Shown one piece after another: positions 23,290 to 31,429 of a stretch of 34,628 bases of DNA (within the stretch, counting starts at the first letter, position 1; every line of letters starts with the position of its first letter). Source of the stretch: an uncultured Acholeplasmataceae bacterium (GTDB lineage: Bacteria > Bacillota_I > Bacilli_A > RF39 > UBA660); NCBI GenBank assembly GCA_905203475.1, contig CAJKWD010000008.1, positions 1 to 34,628 on the forward strand. The letters are read 5' to 3'. Both the position numbers and the translations under genes were made by a program. A model generated the notes under the pieces. It had not been told where the DNA came from, did not search any database, and worked only from the letters and a program-made list of their open reading frames with translations.

Positions 23290-24162
23290 TTATTCATCAT
23301 ATAATTCTTGTTTCAATGTTTCAATATTTTCGTTCATAAGTGAAATATAATCTTGATGATTTTCACTTTCTTCTTCTGTAATATTAGATAATGTCTTTAA
23401 TGTTAATGTTTCAACCCCTGTTTGTTTGATTAGTTTTTGAATGGTTCCATTCGCATCTTCATTTTCTTTTAAGAAAATGTAACTAATTTGATCATTTTCT
23501 ATCATTTGTTTTACATCAGCTACTGTTTTATCCGTTAAATTATTATTTTCTTCTAAAGAAATTACTGTATATCCATATTTTTCTAAAAATTTAAATAAAT
23601 CATTTGAAACGACAATTGTTTTATTAGATCCACTTTCAGCAGCTAGTTTAATACTAGCATCGATGTTGGAAACATCTACTTTTAATTCTTCATATTTCTC
23701 TTCAATTTGATTCTTTAAGTATGGATCATCGATATATTCTTGCAGTCCATTTTTAATATTTTGTGCTAACATTAGGAAGTTAGATGGATCTAGCCATAAT
23801 TCTTCTACTTCATTAGAATATTCCATACTCATCGAAGTATCAATGATTTTAATATTTTTATTATAGTCAAACATTTGAATTACGTAGTCTTTTTCTTTTG
23901 ACAAACCATTAAATATATAAATACTTGACTTACTAAAATCTTTAATCTGCTTGTTATTTAATTCATAATTTTGAATATTAACTCCCATTGGATAAATACT
24001 ATCAATTGTACTATATTCTCCATATAATCGTTCTGTAATATATCGTATTGGATATGATGTAGTAGTAATTTGTATATCCTCTAAGTTATCTCTTTTAAAA
24101 CAGCCAGTAAAAAGAGAAACACCTAATAATAAACAGAAACTAAGTAATATTTTTTTCTTCAT
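23290..24162 (-). CDS. ZnuA-like lipoprotein lacking the metal-binding histidines
   Basis: 290 residues. Lipoprotein signal with lipobox LFTGC, lipidated Cys21. The rest follows the cluster A-I metal-binding ABC receptor family (ZnuA/TroA): ITTTSYPIRYITERLYG after the signal, WLDPSNFLMLAQNI, SNDLFKFLEKYGY. The three usual His ligands are replaced: GxxPHxYE reads GVNIQNYE (Gln64), the DPHxWLDP site reads VEELWLDP (Glu121), and the HDAFxYF site reads NDLFKF (Asn187). No His-rich loop either. It is unlikely to bind zinc or manganese in the normal way. No ABC permease or ATPase gene is adjacent. yidD lies upstream with a four-base overlap (ATGA), suggesting co-transcription. Confidence 0.75.
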   Translation of the reverse strand: MKKKILLSFCLLLGVSLFTGCFKRDNLEDIQITTTSYPIRYITERLYGEYSTIDSIYPMGVNIQNYELNNKQIKDFSKSSIYIFNGLSKEKDYVIQMFDYNKNIKIIDTSMSMEYSNEVEELWLDPSNFLMLAQNIKNGLQEYIDDPYLKNQIEEKYEELKVDVSNIDASIKLAAESGSNKTIVVSNDLFKFLEKYGYTVISLEENNNLTDKTVADVKQMIENDQISYIFLKENEDANGTIQKLIKQTGVETLTLKTLSNITEEESENHQDYISLMNENIETLKQELYDE

Positions 24163-24383
24163 TTTTTCACTCCCTTTTGTGGTACGGGATCATATCCTCC
24201 TGCATTCCAAGGATTACATCTCATAATTCTTTTTAAACCAAGCCATCCTCCTTTTAAAACACCATAAATTGTAATTGCTTCTTTCATATAATCACTACAA
24301 GTTGGAACAAATTTACAGCGTCCATGACTAGATAGAGGCATACTTTGATAAATTGAAATAATACGTATTATTAATTTTCTCAT
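24159..24383 (-). CDS. yidD: membrane protein insertion efficiency factor YidD
   Basis: 74 residues. Characteristic motifs IYQSMPLSSHGRCKFVPTCSDY, shown here in part as RCKFVPTCSDY (about residues 22-32), then GWLGLKRIMRCNPW and GGYDPVP. YidD aids YidC-dependent insertion of proteins into the membrane, usually next to rnpA and yidC near the origin. Here it is away from those genes and paired with the ZnuA-like lipoprotein. Start follows promoter consensus closely. Confidence 0.93.
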   Translation of the reverse strand: MRKLIIRIISIYQSMPLSSHGRCKFVPTCSDYMKEAITIYGVLKGGWLGLKRIMRCNPWNAGGYDPVPQKGVKK

Positions 24384-24391
24384 ACATCAAC

Positions 24392-24420
24392 ATTATACTA
24401 GAATCTACTTCCAATGTAAA
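24392..24420 (-). promoter_or_regulatory. promoter for yidD and the lipoprotein gene
   Basis: Minus strand: TTTACA (24420-24415), 17-base spacer, TATAAT (24397-24392). The -10 lies 8 bases before the start codon, so the leader is very short and the message may be nearly leaderless. Confidence 0.65.
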
Positions 24421-24490
24421 CCAGCACTATTTTTTTATCTGATAAAAGAGTAATATTTATATTGAAAATAAAAAACATATGAAAAAAAGG

Positions 24491-24519
24491 TTGGGGCATA
24501 ATTAGAGTTGTGATACAAT
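24491..24519 (+). promoter_or_regulatory. promoter for rnc
   Basis: TTGGGG (24491-24496), 17-base spacer, TACAAT (24514-24519) with TGA extension. Confidence 0.6.
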
Positions 24520-24534
24520 GGATGTGGTGATAAT

Positions 24535-25197
24535 ATGAAAAGCTTAGAAAAGTTAAAGATTCAAACAAATCAACCAGAGTTATATGAAACTGCATTTACG
24601 CATACATCTTATGCCAATGAAATGAATACAGAAAGTTATGAACGATTAGAATATTTAGGGGATGCGGTTTTAGAACTTTTTGTCAGTAATTATCTATATC
24701 ATAAAAAAGATATGGAAGAAGGCGAAATGACTAAAAAAAGAAGTCATTTGGTTTGTGAAAATGCCTTGTTTGAATATTCTATGCGTCTTGGTTTAAATGA
24801 AGACTTAAGACTTGGAAAAGGAGAATTAGAAAACGGAGGTATGTATCGTAAAGCGATTGTCGCAGATATTTTCGAAAGCTTTTTAGGTGCTCTTTATTTA
24901 GATAAAGGCTATCCAGAAGTAGCTCATTTTATGGAAACATATATTGTACCAATTATGGAAGATCAATCATTAGACTTCTTTGATGATTATAAATCAATAT
25001 TACAAGAACAAGTACAAACAGATAAACGTTCTTTACAATATGTAGTAACGAAAGAAACAGGTCCTGCTCATAATAAAACATTTACAGTTGAAGTAAAAAT
25101 AGACGATATTGTATATGGAGAAGGAACTGCCCATTCCAAAAAAGAAGCTGAAAATTTAGCAGCAAAAGATGCACTTTCTAAATCGGTTACAAAATAA
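24535..25197 (+). CDS. rnc: ribonuclease III
   Basis: 220 residues, start behind GGTGAT. Signature ERLEYLGDAVLEL (36-48) with catalytic Glu40 and Asp44, and ADIFESFLGALYLD with Asp111 and Glu114. The double-stranded RNA-binding domain (about 150-218) ends GTAHSKKEAENLAAKDAL. It processes rRNA precursors and degrades structured RNA. Here it is followed by yebC on its own promoter, not by smc and ftsY as in B. subtilis. Confidence 0.97.
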   Translation: MKSLEKLKIQTNQPELYETAFTHTSYANEMNTESYERLEYLGDAVLELFVSNYLYHKKDMEEGEMTKKRSHLVCENALFEYSMRLGLNEDLRLGKGELENGGMYRKAIVADIFESFLGALYLDKGYPEVAHFMETYIVPIMEDQSLDFFDDYKSILQEQVQTDKRSLQYVVTKETGPAHNKTFTVEVKIDDIVYGEGTAHSKKEAENLAAKDALSKSVTK

Positions 25198-25200
25198 GTG

Positions 25201-25229
25201 TTGAAAAAATGAGAAAATTCAAGTAAAAT
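25201..25229 (+). promoter_or_regulatory. promoter for yebC
   Basis: TTGAAA (25201-25206), 17-base spacer, TAAAAT (25224-25229). Confidence 0.6.
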
Positions 25230-25259
25230 ATAATAGGTTTAAAGGGAAAAGGTGAGAAC

Positions 25260-25976
25260 ATGGGAAGAGCTTATGAAGTTAGAAAAGCAAGTATTCAAAA
25301 GACAGGTGCTGCCAAAGCAAAATTATATTCAATGTATGCACGTGAAATTTATCAAGCAGCAAAATCTGGTGGAGTAGAGCTAGAAAGTAATAGTGTTTTA
25401 AAACGTTTAGTAGAACGTGCACATAAAGAACAAGTACCAAACGATATTATTAACAGAGCGATTGATAAAGTAAATAGTGGAGTAGATGAAGCTTATCAAA
25501 CAGTTCGTTATGAATTATTTGGACCAAGTGGTTCTACAATTATTGTTGAGTGTTTAACAGATAATGTAAATCGTTCTGTAAGTGCTGTACGTGCTGTAGT
25601 AAATAAGTGTCATATTAAAATGGGAGCAATTGGTAGTGTTATGTATATGTACGAAAACTTATCAATTATTGGATTTAAAGGATTAGATGAAGAACAAGTC
25701 ATGGATGCTTTTATTGAAAATGATGTTGACGTAAAAGATATCGAAGAGAATAATGGTATGATTATGGCATATGCTGATCCACAAGAGTTATTTGCAATGA
25801 AAGAAGCAATTCATAAAGTAGATCCAAAAATTGAATTTGAAGTAGATGAGATTACGTGGTTACCAAAAGAAAAAGTAACACTAACAGGAGAAGATAAAGA
25901 AACATTCGAAAGAGCAATTCATCTTCTAGATGAATGCGAAGATGTAAATCACATCTATCATAATGTTGCACAATAA
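25260..25976 (+). CDS. yebC: YebC/PmpR family (TACO1-like) protein
   Basis: 238 residues, start behind AAAGGTGAG. It opens MGRAYEVRKASIQKTGAAKAKLY, the YeeN-like variant of the usual MAGHSKWxNIKHRK start. Further marks are VPNDIINRAIDKVN, YELFGPSGSTIIVECLTDNVNRS and a C-terminal VDEITWLPKEKV. Family members were annotated as transcription regulators; recent work on some links them to translation of proline-rich stretches. Cytoplasmic. Monocistronic. Confidence 0.92.
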   Translation: MGRAYEVRKASIQKTGAAKAKLYSMYAREIYQAAKSGGVELESNSVLKRLVERAHKEQVPNDIINRAIDKVNSGVDEAYQTVRYELFGPSGSTIIVECLTDNVNRSVSAVRAVVNKCHIKMGAIGSVMYMYENLSIIGFKGLDEEQVMDAFIENDVDVKDIEENNGMIMAYADPQELFAMKEAIHKVDPKIEFEVDEITWLPKEKVTLTGEDKETFERAIHLLDECEDVNHIYHNVAQ

Positions 25977-26000
25977 AAGGAGAATTTAATTCTCCTTTTT
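25977..26000. terminator. terminator between convergent yebC and XRE gene
   Basis: GGAGAAT (25979-25985), TTA loop, ATTCTCC (25989-25995), A and T flanks on both sides. The minus-strand gene ends inside it. Confidence 0.75.
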
Positions 26001-26228
26001 TTCATAAAACAATTGATTCACAGGTATATCTAACGCCTTTGATAATTTTAAAATTGCCGTTAATGTCAAATTTTTATACTCCTTACATGATTCAATTTGT
26101 TTAATATAAGAAATTGACAATTCAGATTTTTCAGCTAGTACTTCTTGCGTAAACCCTTTTTCTTTACGGTAAGTACGAATATTGTTACTGAATACTGCAT
26201 ATTGACTCACCATATCCATATTTGTCAT
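25986..26228 (-). CDS. small XRE-family DNA-binding protein
   Basis: 80 residues if started at the ATG at 26228, eight bases after GGAGG; an adjacent ATG at 26231 is equally in frame and only slightly less well spaced. A Cro/C1-type helix-turn-helix covers about residues 15-70: RTYRKEKGFTQEVLAEKSELS, continuing ISYIKQIES, then LTAILKLSKALDIPVNQLF. No effector domain. Its target may be the region upstream, shared with the second XRE gene, where inverted repeats occur. Other features of its neighbours do not suggest a phage. Confidence 0.85.
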   Translation of the reverse strand: MTNMDMVSQYAVFSNNIRTYRKEKGFTQEVLAEKSELSISYIKQIESCKEYKNLTLTAILKLSKALDIPVNQLFYEKKEN

Positions 26229-26284
26229 CATAACATCCTCCAAATGGTAAAATTTTCCAAGTACTACATATTAATTCTCTCATA

Positions 26285-26311
26285 ATTAGTATATAATTAC
26301 AGTACACTAAT
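26285..26311. promoter_or_regulatory. inverted repeat between divergent XRE genes, possible operator
   Basis: ATTAGT (26285-26290) and ACTAAT (26306-26311) flank an AT-rich centre. A related AGTAC element appears at 26260 and 26301. It overlaps the region just upstream of the -35 box of the second gene. Confidence 0.3.
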
Positions 26312-26313
26312 GG

Positions 26314-26342
26314 TAGACTTTTTGTATAAAATGTGTTATAAT
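26314..26342 (+). promoter_or_regulatory. promoter for the second XRE gene
   Basis: TAGACT (26314-26319), 17-base spacer, TATAAT (26337-26342) with TGT extension. Confidence 0.6.
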
Positions 26343-26366
26343 GAGCTTGTAAGGGAGAGAAGTAGT

Positions 26367-26579
26367 ATGTACCTAAAATTAAAAGAATTAAGAAAGAAAA
26401 AGAAATTAACAGCTCGTGAGATGGCAGAAAAACTTGGAATCAGTAAACCTTTTTACTGTCAAATCGAAAATGGAAAGAGAAGATTGACTTATGAAATGGC
26501 TGTAAAAATTTCAGCAATCTTCAAGAAAAAGCCAGATGCGATTTTTTACGAGGCTTATGAAAATAAAGAAGATAAATAA
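26367..26579 (+). CDS. small XRE-family DNA-binding protein
   Basis: 70 residues from ATG 26367, which follows AAGGGAGAG; longer frames upstream run through the promoter and are not used. One helix-turn-helix: LKELRKKKKLTAREMAEKLG, then ISKPFYCQIENGKRRLTYE (about residues 21-39) and a C-terminal AIFKKKPDAIFYE. It differs clearly from the divergent XRE protein, so the pair is not a recent duplication. No partner toxin is next to it. A strong terminator follows. Confidence 0.87.
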   Translation: MYLKLKELRKKKKLTAREMAEKLGISKPFYCQIENGKRRLTYEMAVKISAIFKKKPDAIFYEAYENKEDK

Positions 26580-26611
26580 AAAAAGAATACCAAAAGTGTA
26601 TTCTTTTTTTA
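26578..26611 (+). terminator. intrinsic terminator after the second XRE gene
   Basis: AAAAAAAGAATAC (26578-26590) pairs with GTATTCTTTTTTT (26598-26610), 13 bp. Confidence 0.85.
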
Positions 26612-26712
26612 TTTACAAAGTTTGATAGTCATCATCTATTATAAGAAGGATACTGGTCAAGTATTCTATGAAACAATATACTAGTTTTAATTTTAAGAGA
26701 TAATTGGTTTAT

Positions 26713-26747
26713 AAAGATATTGAATATGTTGATTTGATATCTTTTTT
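26713..26747 (+). terminator. possible second terminator in the gap before the SNF2 gene
   Basis: AAAGATAT (26713-26720) pairs with ATATCTTT (26737-26744), 16-base loop, T run. It has no annotated gene in front of it, so a small RNA within 26612-26747 is possible; otherwise the gap shows nothing. Confidence 0.4.
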
Positions 26748-26767
26748 ATCAAAAAAATAAGTTTATA

Positions 26768-26776
26768 TGGTATACT
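26768..26776 (+). promoter_or_regulatory. extended -10 promoter for the SNF2 gene
   Basis: TGGTATACT fits TGn plus TATACT, 20 bases before the start. No clear -35. Confidence 0.45.
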
Positions 26777-26796
26777 TAAGAATGGAGGTGTTGTTT

Positions 26797-29700
26797 ATGA
26801 GAGTGGTACGTGTAGAAGAAATAACAAAGTTAGTGGGAATGGATAGTTATATCGCATCACTTTCTTTAAATCACACCAAACTAAAATTAAAAAAGATAGA
26901 ACCATTAGAAGATACTGATTTAAAAATGATCTATATGTATGAGCATGAAATCATTCAAATTGTTGTTTCTAAAGAGAAATATATTCGTTCTAAAACTTGT
27001 ACTTGTCATAAAGAACACTGTGGTCATATTGCTTTGGCAATCAAAGATATTTTTATGCATTTTGATGAATTTGAATTTCCAAAAGAAAAAGATCATTTTC
27101 AAGAAATATTATTTCAAACATTTTTACCGAAAAAGAAGAAAAAAAATATTTCATTAGATATTGAATTAAAACAAATTGATAGTACGCCAATTACTTATGA
27201 AGTAAATTTAAAAATTGGAATCGATAAAAAATATTCGTTAAAAAAAGTATTAATCCCATTTCTTTTAAATTATCACAAACCAAATTATGAGATCTCATTG
27301 GGAAAATACTTTACATTTGATACAGAGAAATACCAATTTAGTCAACAGGATGAAAATATATTACATTTTATGAAATTATATATTGAAATGAAAGAACGTG
27401 GCGGTATTTATTCCTACTATCAGACTTCTCCAAATATTATTTTAAAAGATGATACATTATTAGAATTCTTAAAATTATTAAAAGATAAAACTTTTTCATT
27501 AGAAACAATGAGACAGTCACTTCCTAATGTTAAAGCATTAGATATGATCCATATTCCTATGAATATTACAGAACAAAAATCAGAGTTTACCATTCATTTT
27601 TCTGATTTAGAAATAGAACCAGTTATTTCTGATTATACATATATGATTTATCAGAGACAGTTATTTCACATTTCTTCTAAAGCTGCTTTGTTTTTAAAAA
27701 CAATGTTAGAAAATAGGCGTAGTGAAGTAACAATTACAAAAGAATATTATAAAAATTTTGCTAATGAACTTTGTATTACATTAAGTGAATTAAATCCTAA
27801 CTTAAAAGAACAACTTTCTACTCATTTTTTATTTCAATTACCACATAGTAAATTTTATTTTGAAAAAAAAGGTGTAGATATTGTCTCTTTTATTAAATTA
27901 CAGTATGGAAGTGAAGAAATTAATATCTTAAGTCCACGAAACTATATTGGTGATACTTACGTGATACGTAATCCGGAACAAGAACAAGGATATATAGAAG
28001 AATTGGAACGTTATGGATTCGAGCCATCTTATCGCAAAGGAATATTTACAATCAAAGATCCTGAGCTAGCATGTCATTTCTTACAACATGGATTAAAAGA
28101 GATTGTAGAAAAGCATGATACTTATGTGTCAAATAATTTAAAAAAAGTACATATTTTTAAAAAGTCTGCAGTAAAAAATACATTTCAAATTAGTTCTGAT
28201 GGAATTATGAATTATCAATTCTCTATTGAAGGAGTAGAGAAAGATGAAATCAAGGAATTATTAAAGAATGTAAAACAAAAAAAGAAATACTATCGCATGA
28301 AATCTGGAGATTATTTATCCTTAGAAGATAATGAAGGCTTGGATACGATTTTAGGTTTACAACAAAAATTAGCAATTCATACCAATGATATGGCGCAGGA
28401 ACAGATAGCAATTCCTAAATATCAGAGTTTAAAGTTAAGTGATTTAGATGATCCTGAATATTATAAAATCGATCAAAGTATTTATGATTTAATTCATAAT
28501 TTTGAAACATATAAAAATTATCCATTGATATTTAGCAAAGAAGAAGAAAACACATTAAGAGAATATCAAAAAATAGGTGTACAATGGTTATATATGATTT
28601 CTAAATGTGAGTTTGGTGGTATTTTAGCAGATGAAATGGGATTAGGAAAAAGTATTCAGACGATTACTTACATAAAACATCGTTTACAAGAAAAGAAAGA
28701 TGCTAAAATCTTAATTATTGTCCCAACATCATTGTTATATAACTGGGAAGATGAATTTCATAAGTTTGGAAAAGATATTTCAATTATGATTGTCAATGAT
28801 ATTAAAAATAGACGCTTAGAAAAAATAAAACAAATTGATCAAGCACAGGTACTGATTACTTCTTATGGCTTATTGCGTCAAGATATAGATGAATATCTAC
28901 AGTATCAGTTTGATACGATGATTTTGGATGAGGCACAGAATATTAAAAATCCAAAATCAGATACTGCAATTGCCACTAAACAAGTAAAAGCTCGTGTTAA
29001 ATTTGCACTTACAGGGACACCTTTAGAAAATTCTATTTTTGAACTGTGGAGTATTATGGATTTTATAATGCCTGGATATTTAGGAAGTTTGGCAATGTTT
29101 AAAGAGCGATATGGTTCTTTAGAAGAAGACGAAACAAGCTATTTGGAATTGAAAAAGCAAATAGATCCATTTATTTTAAGAAGAAAAAAACACGATGTTT
29201 TGAAAGATTTACCAGAAAAACTAGAAAATAAAGTATATGTCGAATTAAACGAACCTCAGAAAGCATTATATGTATCAGAGTTGGATAAGGCAAAACAAGA
29301 AATAGAGAATTTAAAAGAGAAAGATGCGATTTCTCAAAATCAATTTTATATCTTATCTTTACTAACTAGATTACGCCAAATTTGTATTGATCCAAGTTTA
29401 GTATTTGATGATTATCATGAAGGTAGTAGTAAGTTTGATACATTGTTACAAATATTAGGTGAGATGGTTCAAAACAATCATAAAATATTATTATTCTCAC
29501 AATTTCCATCTGTCTTAAAGAATTTAATTCCACAATTAGAAAATCATAAGATTACTTATTTATATTTAGACGGTTCCACAAAATCAGAAGAGAGGATGCA
29601 ATTAGTAAAAAGATTTAATTCTGATAATACAAATGTTTTCTTGATTTCTTTAAAAGCGGGAGGTACTGGTTTAAATTTAACAAGTGCTGATGAAGTAATT

Positions 29701-29943
29701 CATTTAGATCCATGGTGGAATCCTCAAGTTGAAAATCAAGCAACAGATCGTACACATCGTATTGGTCAAACAAAAACAGTAGAAGTAATTAAATTAATCA
29801 GTATTGGAACAATTGAGGAAAAAATAATAGCTTTACAAGAAAAGAAAAAAGAATTAAGTGATTTGATGATAGAAGGAGAACACCGTAGTGAGATGGTATT
29901 ATCAAAATTATCAAGTGATGAGTTATTAAAATTATTTCAATAA
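26797..29943 (+). CDS. SNF2-family DEAD/H ATPase with SWIM zinc finger
   Basis: 1048 residues from ATG 26797, behind GGAGGTG. An N-terminal SWIM finger Cys68-x-Cys70-x4-Cys75-x-His77, then a long SNF2-associated region (about 120-550). The ATPase follows: Walker A LADEMGLGKS (about residues 610-619), DEAQ (711-714), LTGTPLEN, and in the second RecA lobe LKAGGTGLNLT and QATDRTHRIGQTK (981-993). This is the domain order of the bacterial SWIM-SNF2 group. It should be a DNA translocase that remodels protein-DNA or RNA polymerase complexes, as inferred from RapA and eukaryotic relatives. Monocistronic, so no restriction or defence partner is evident. Confidence 0.93.
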   Translation: MRVVRVEEITKLVGMDSYIASLSLNHTKLKLKKIEPLEDTDLKMIYMYEHEIIQIVVSKEKYIRSKTCTCHKEHCGHIALAIKDIFMHFDEFEFPKEKDHFQEILFQTFLPKKKKKNISLDIELKQIDSTPITYEVNLKIGIDKKYSLKKVLIPFLLNYHKPNYEISLGKYFTFDTEKYQFSQQDENILHFMKLYIEMKERGGIYSYYQTSPNIILKDDTLLEFLKLLKDKTFSLETMRQSLPNVKALDMIHIPMNITEQKSEFTIHFSDLEIEPVISDYTYMIYQRQLFHISSKAALFLKTMLENRRSEVTITKEYYKNFANELCITLSELNPNLKEQLSTHFLFQLPHSKFYFEKKGVDIVSFIKLQYGSEEINILSPRNYIGDTYVIRNPEQEQGYIEELERYGFEPSYRKGIFTIKDPELACHFLQHGLKEIVEKHDTYVSNNLKKVHIFKKSAVKNTFQISSDGIMNYQFSIEGVEKDEIKELLKNVKQKKKYYRMKSGDYLSLEDNEGLDTILGLQQKLAIHTNDMAQEQIAIPKYQSLKLSDLDDPEYYKIDQSIYDLIHNFETYKNYPLIFSKEEENTLREYQKIGVQWLYMISKCEFGGILADEMGLGKSIQTITYIKHRLQEKKDAKILIIVPTSLLYNWEDEFHKFGKDISIMIVNDIKNRRLEKIKQIDQAQVLITSYGLLRQDIDEYLQYQFDTMILDEAQNIKNPKSDTAIATKQVKARVKFALTGTPLENSIFELWSIMDFIMPGYLGSLAMFKERYGSLEEDETSYLELKKQIDPFILRRKKHDVLKDLPEKLENKVYVELNEPQKALYVSELDKAKQEIENLKEKDAISQNQFYILSLLTRLRQICIDPSLVFDDYHEGSSKFDTLLQILGEMVQNNHKILLFSQFPSVLKNLIPQLENHKITYLYLDGSTKSEERMQLVKRFNSDNTNVFLISLKAGGTGLNLTSADEVIHLDPWWNPQVENQATDRTHRIGQTKTVEVIKLISIGTIEEKIIALQEKKKELSDLMIEGEHRSEMVLSKLSSDELLKLFQ

Positions 29944-29984
29944 TTCTTAACATCTTCTTGACAATGATATGTAAAAAAGCAGAG

Positions 29985-30010
29985 GTTGGAAATTCTTGTT
30001 TCCAACTTTT
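29985..30010 (+). terminator. intrinsic terminator after the SNF2 gene
   Basis: GTTGGAAA (29985-29992) pairs with TTTCCAAC (29999-30006), then TTTT. The next promoter begins two bases later. Confidence 0.75.
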
Positions 30011-30011
30011 A

Positions 30012-30020
30012 TGTTACAAT
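30012..30020 (+). promoter_or_regulatory. extended -10 promoter for the YerB-like gene
   Basis: TGTTACAAT, TGn plus TACAAT, 19 bases before the start; the -35 region falls in the terminator. Confidence 0.45.
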
Positions 30021-30039
30021 AACGTTAGGAGATGTAACT

Positions 30040-31086
30040 ATGCAAAGAAGAAAACGAAAAACTAAGAAAAAAAATAGAGGACTGATTATACTTGGTTTAT
30101 TATTTGTATTAGCGATTGTTATTGGAGTATATTTTTTTGTATTTCAAAAAGAGGCTCCATTGAAAGATGTGGCTGAAAAAATTACAAAACCAAAAAAAAC
30201 ATTGAAAATATTGGATTTGAATAGTGATGAGAGACCATATGCAGTAATGATTGATAATAATGTTGGTTATACAGCTCATGCGGGATTACAAGATGCTTAT
30301 TTAACTTATGAGATTATTGTCGAAGGTGGCTTAACTAGAATGATGGCTATTTTCAAAGATCAAGATACGGAATTGATTGGACCAGTACGAAGTGCTAGAC
30401 ATTATTTCCTAGATTATGCATTAGAGAATGATGCAGTATATGGCCATTATGGTTGGAGTGAATTTGCTAAGAATGATATTGATTTATTAGGTGTAGATAA
30501 TTTAAATGGGATTACAAATGCCCAGAGTGCCTATTGGCGTGACCGTAGTGTAGCAGCCCCTCATAATGTATTTACGAGTATCGATAATTTAAAAGAAGCA
30601 GCTAAAAATAGAGGATATCGTACGACGAGTGATGACTTTGAAAACTTTGATTATAGTGTCGATCCAATTTCTTTAGATCAAAAAGAAGGGGCAATGGTTG
30701 CTAATAATATCAGTATTCGTTATTCTTACTACCATACAACAGGATATACATATGATGCGAATCGTGGTGTTTACTTAAGAAGTATGGATAACCAAGCACA
30801 TGTCGATAAAGTAACACATGAACAATACTATACTAAGAATATTATCATTCAAAAAATGAGTAACCATAGTATTGATAGTTATGGTAGACAGGATATCGAC
30901 GATGTATCAAGTGGAGATGGATACTATATTACAAACGGTTATGCAGTACCAATTAAATGGGAGAAAAATGGCCGTTCAGCGAAAACAAGTTATACATACT
31001 TAGATGGTTCTAAAGTAAAATTAAATGATGGAAATACTTACGTTCAAATACAACCAACTGACGAAACTCTCACCATTACAGAATGA
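30040..31086 (+). CDS. YerB-like protein (DUF3048)
   Basis: 348 residues from ATG 30040, behind AGGAGATG. A basic N-terminal tail and one membrane segment (about 14-34), then an extracytoplasmic region. The DUF3048 pattern is clear: RPYAVMIDNN (about residues 67-76), EIIVEGGLTRMMAIF, GPVRSARHYF and, in the C-terminal domain, IIIQKM and a YITNGYAVPIKWEK stretch. B. subtilis YerB is a lipoprotein; this one is membrane-anchored instead. Function unknown, thought to be surface-linked. The next gene overlaps by four bases. Confidence 0.88.
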   Translation: MQRRKRKTKKKNRGLIILGLLFVLAIVIGVYFFVFQKEAPLKDVAEKITKPKKTLKILDLNSDERPYAVMIDNNVGYTAHAGLQDAYLTYEIIVEGGLTRMMAIFKDQDTELIGPVRSARHYFLDYALENDAVYGHYGWSEFAKNDIDLLGVDNLNGITNAQSAYWRDRSVAAPHNVFTSIDNLKEAAKNRGYRTTSDDFENFDYSVDPISLDQKEGAMVANNISIRYSYYHTTGYTYDANRGVYLRSMDNQAHVDKVTHEQYYTKNIIIQKMSNHSIDSYGRQDIDDVSSGDGYYITNGYAVPIKWEKNGRSAKTSYTYLDGSKVKLNDGNTYVQIQPTDETLTITE

Positions 31087-31268
31087 GACCACTTCCAAAT
31101 AATAAAAACTATGATGCATTTTCTAAAAATGAACAACTAATGATATATACTTATTTGTATCGTAAAGCAAAAAAGGAAGGAAAAGAAGAGGACAGTCAGA
31201 TTTATCGTGAGTATGCAATTCAAATTTTACTAGAAGAAGAACAGAAGAAAAAAGAAAACTTTGCTTAA
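31083..31268 (+). CDS. small charged protein of unknown function
   Basis: 61 residues, start overlapping the YerB-like stop (ATGA). Predicted helical and highly charged: DAFSKNEQLMIYTYLYRKAKK followed by acidic and Lys-rich helices, with no Cys, signal or membrane segment. No family recognised. It is in the position of yerC in B. subtilis, but is shorter and lacks a TrpR-like helix-turn-helix that I can see. Probably cytoplasmic and translationally coupled. It ends in the stem of a large terminator. Confidence 0.65.
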   Translation: MRPLPNNKNYDAFSKNEQLMIYTYLYRKAKKEGKEEDSQIYREYAIQILLEEEQKKKENFA

Positions 31269-31305
31269 AGTGACTTGACACTTGAATTTGCAAAGTTTCT
31301 TTTTT
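31256..31305 (+). terminator. large intrinsic terminator with inner stem
   Basis: AAACTTTGC (31256-31264) pairs with GCAAAGTTT (31290-31298); inside, AAGTG pairs with CACTT. T run follows. Confidence 0.85.
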
Positions 31306-31388
31306 TGTTGTAAAATAAGGCTTCGTTTGGGTGTGTTGGAAAATAATAGGGAAAATAGTAAAATATTATGATTGGAAATTCAAAATTG

Positions 31389-31397
31389 TGATATAAT
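31389..31397 (+). promoter_or_regulatory. extended -10 promoter for the HD gene
   Basis: TGATATAAT, TGn plus TATAAT, 32 bases before the start. Confidence 0.5.
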
Positions 31398-31429
31398 GTA
31401 ATAGTAGCACTCATAGAAGGGACTTATGT

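Noticed and set aside
24398..24595. Minus-strand open frame over the rnc promoter
   Set aside because: Runs across the start of rnc and both divergent promoters; composition is that of antisense.
25986..26579. Toxin-antitoxin or prophage switch around the two XRE genes
   Set aside because: No toxin, integrase or phage structural gene lies on either side.
26939..27157. Plus-strand open frame inside the SNF2 gene
   Set aside because: Alternative frame of the long conserved gene; Lys/Leu/Phe-rich translation typical of an AT-rich shadow.
26797..29943. Defence island based on the SNF2 helicase
   Set aside because: The gene is monocistronic and its neighbours are not nucleases or methylases; the SWIM-SNF2 form is a common housekeeping type in Firmicutes.
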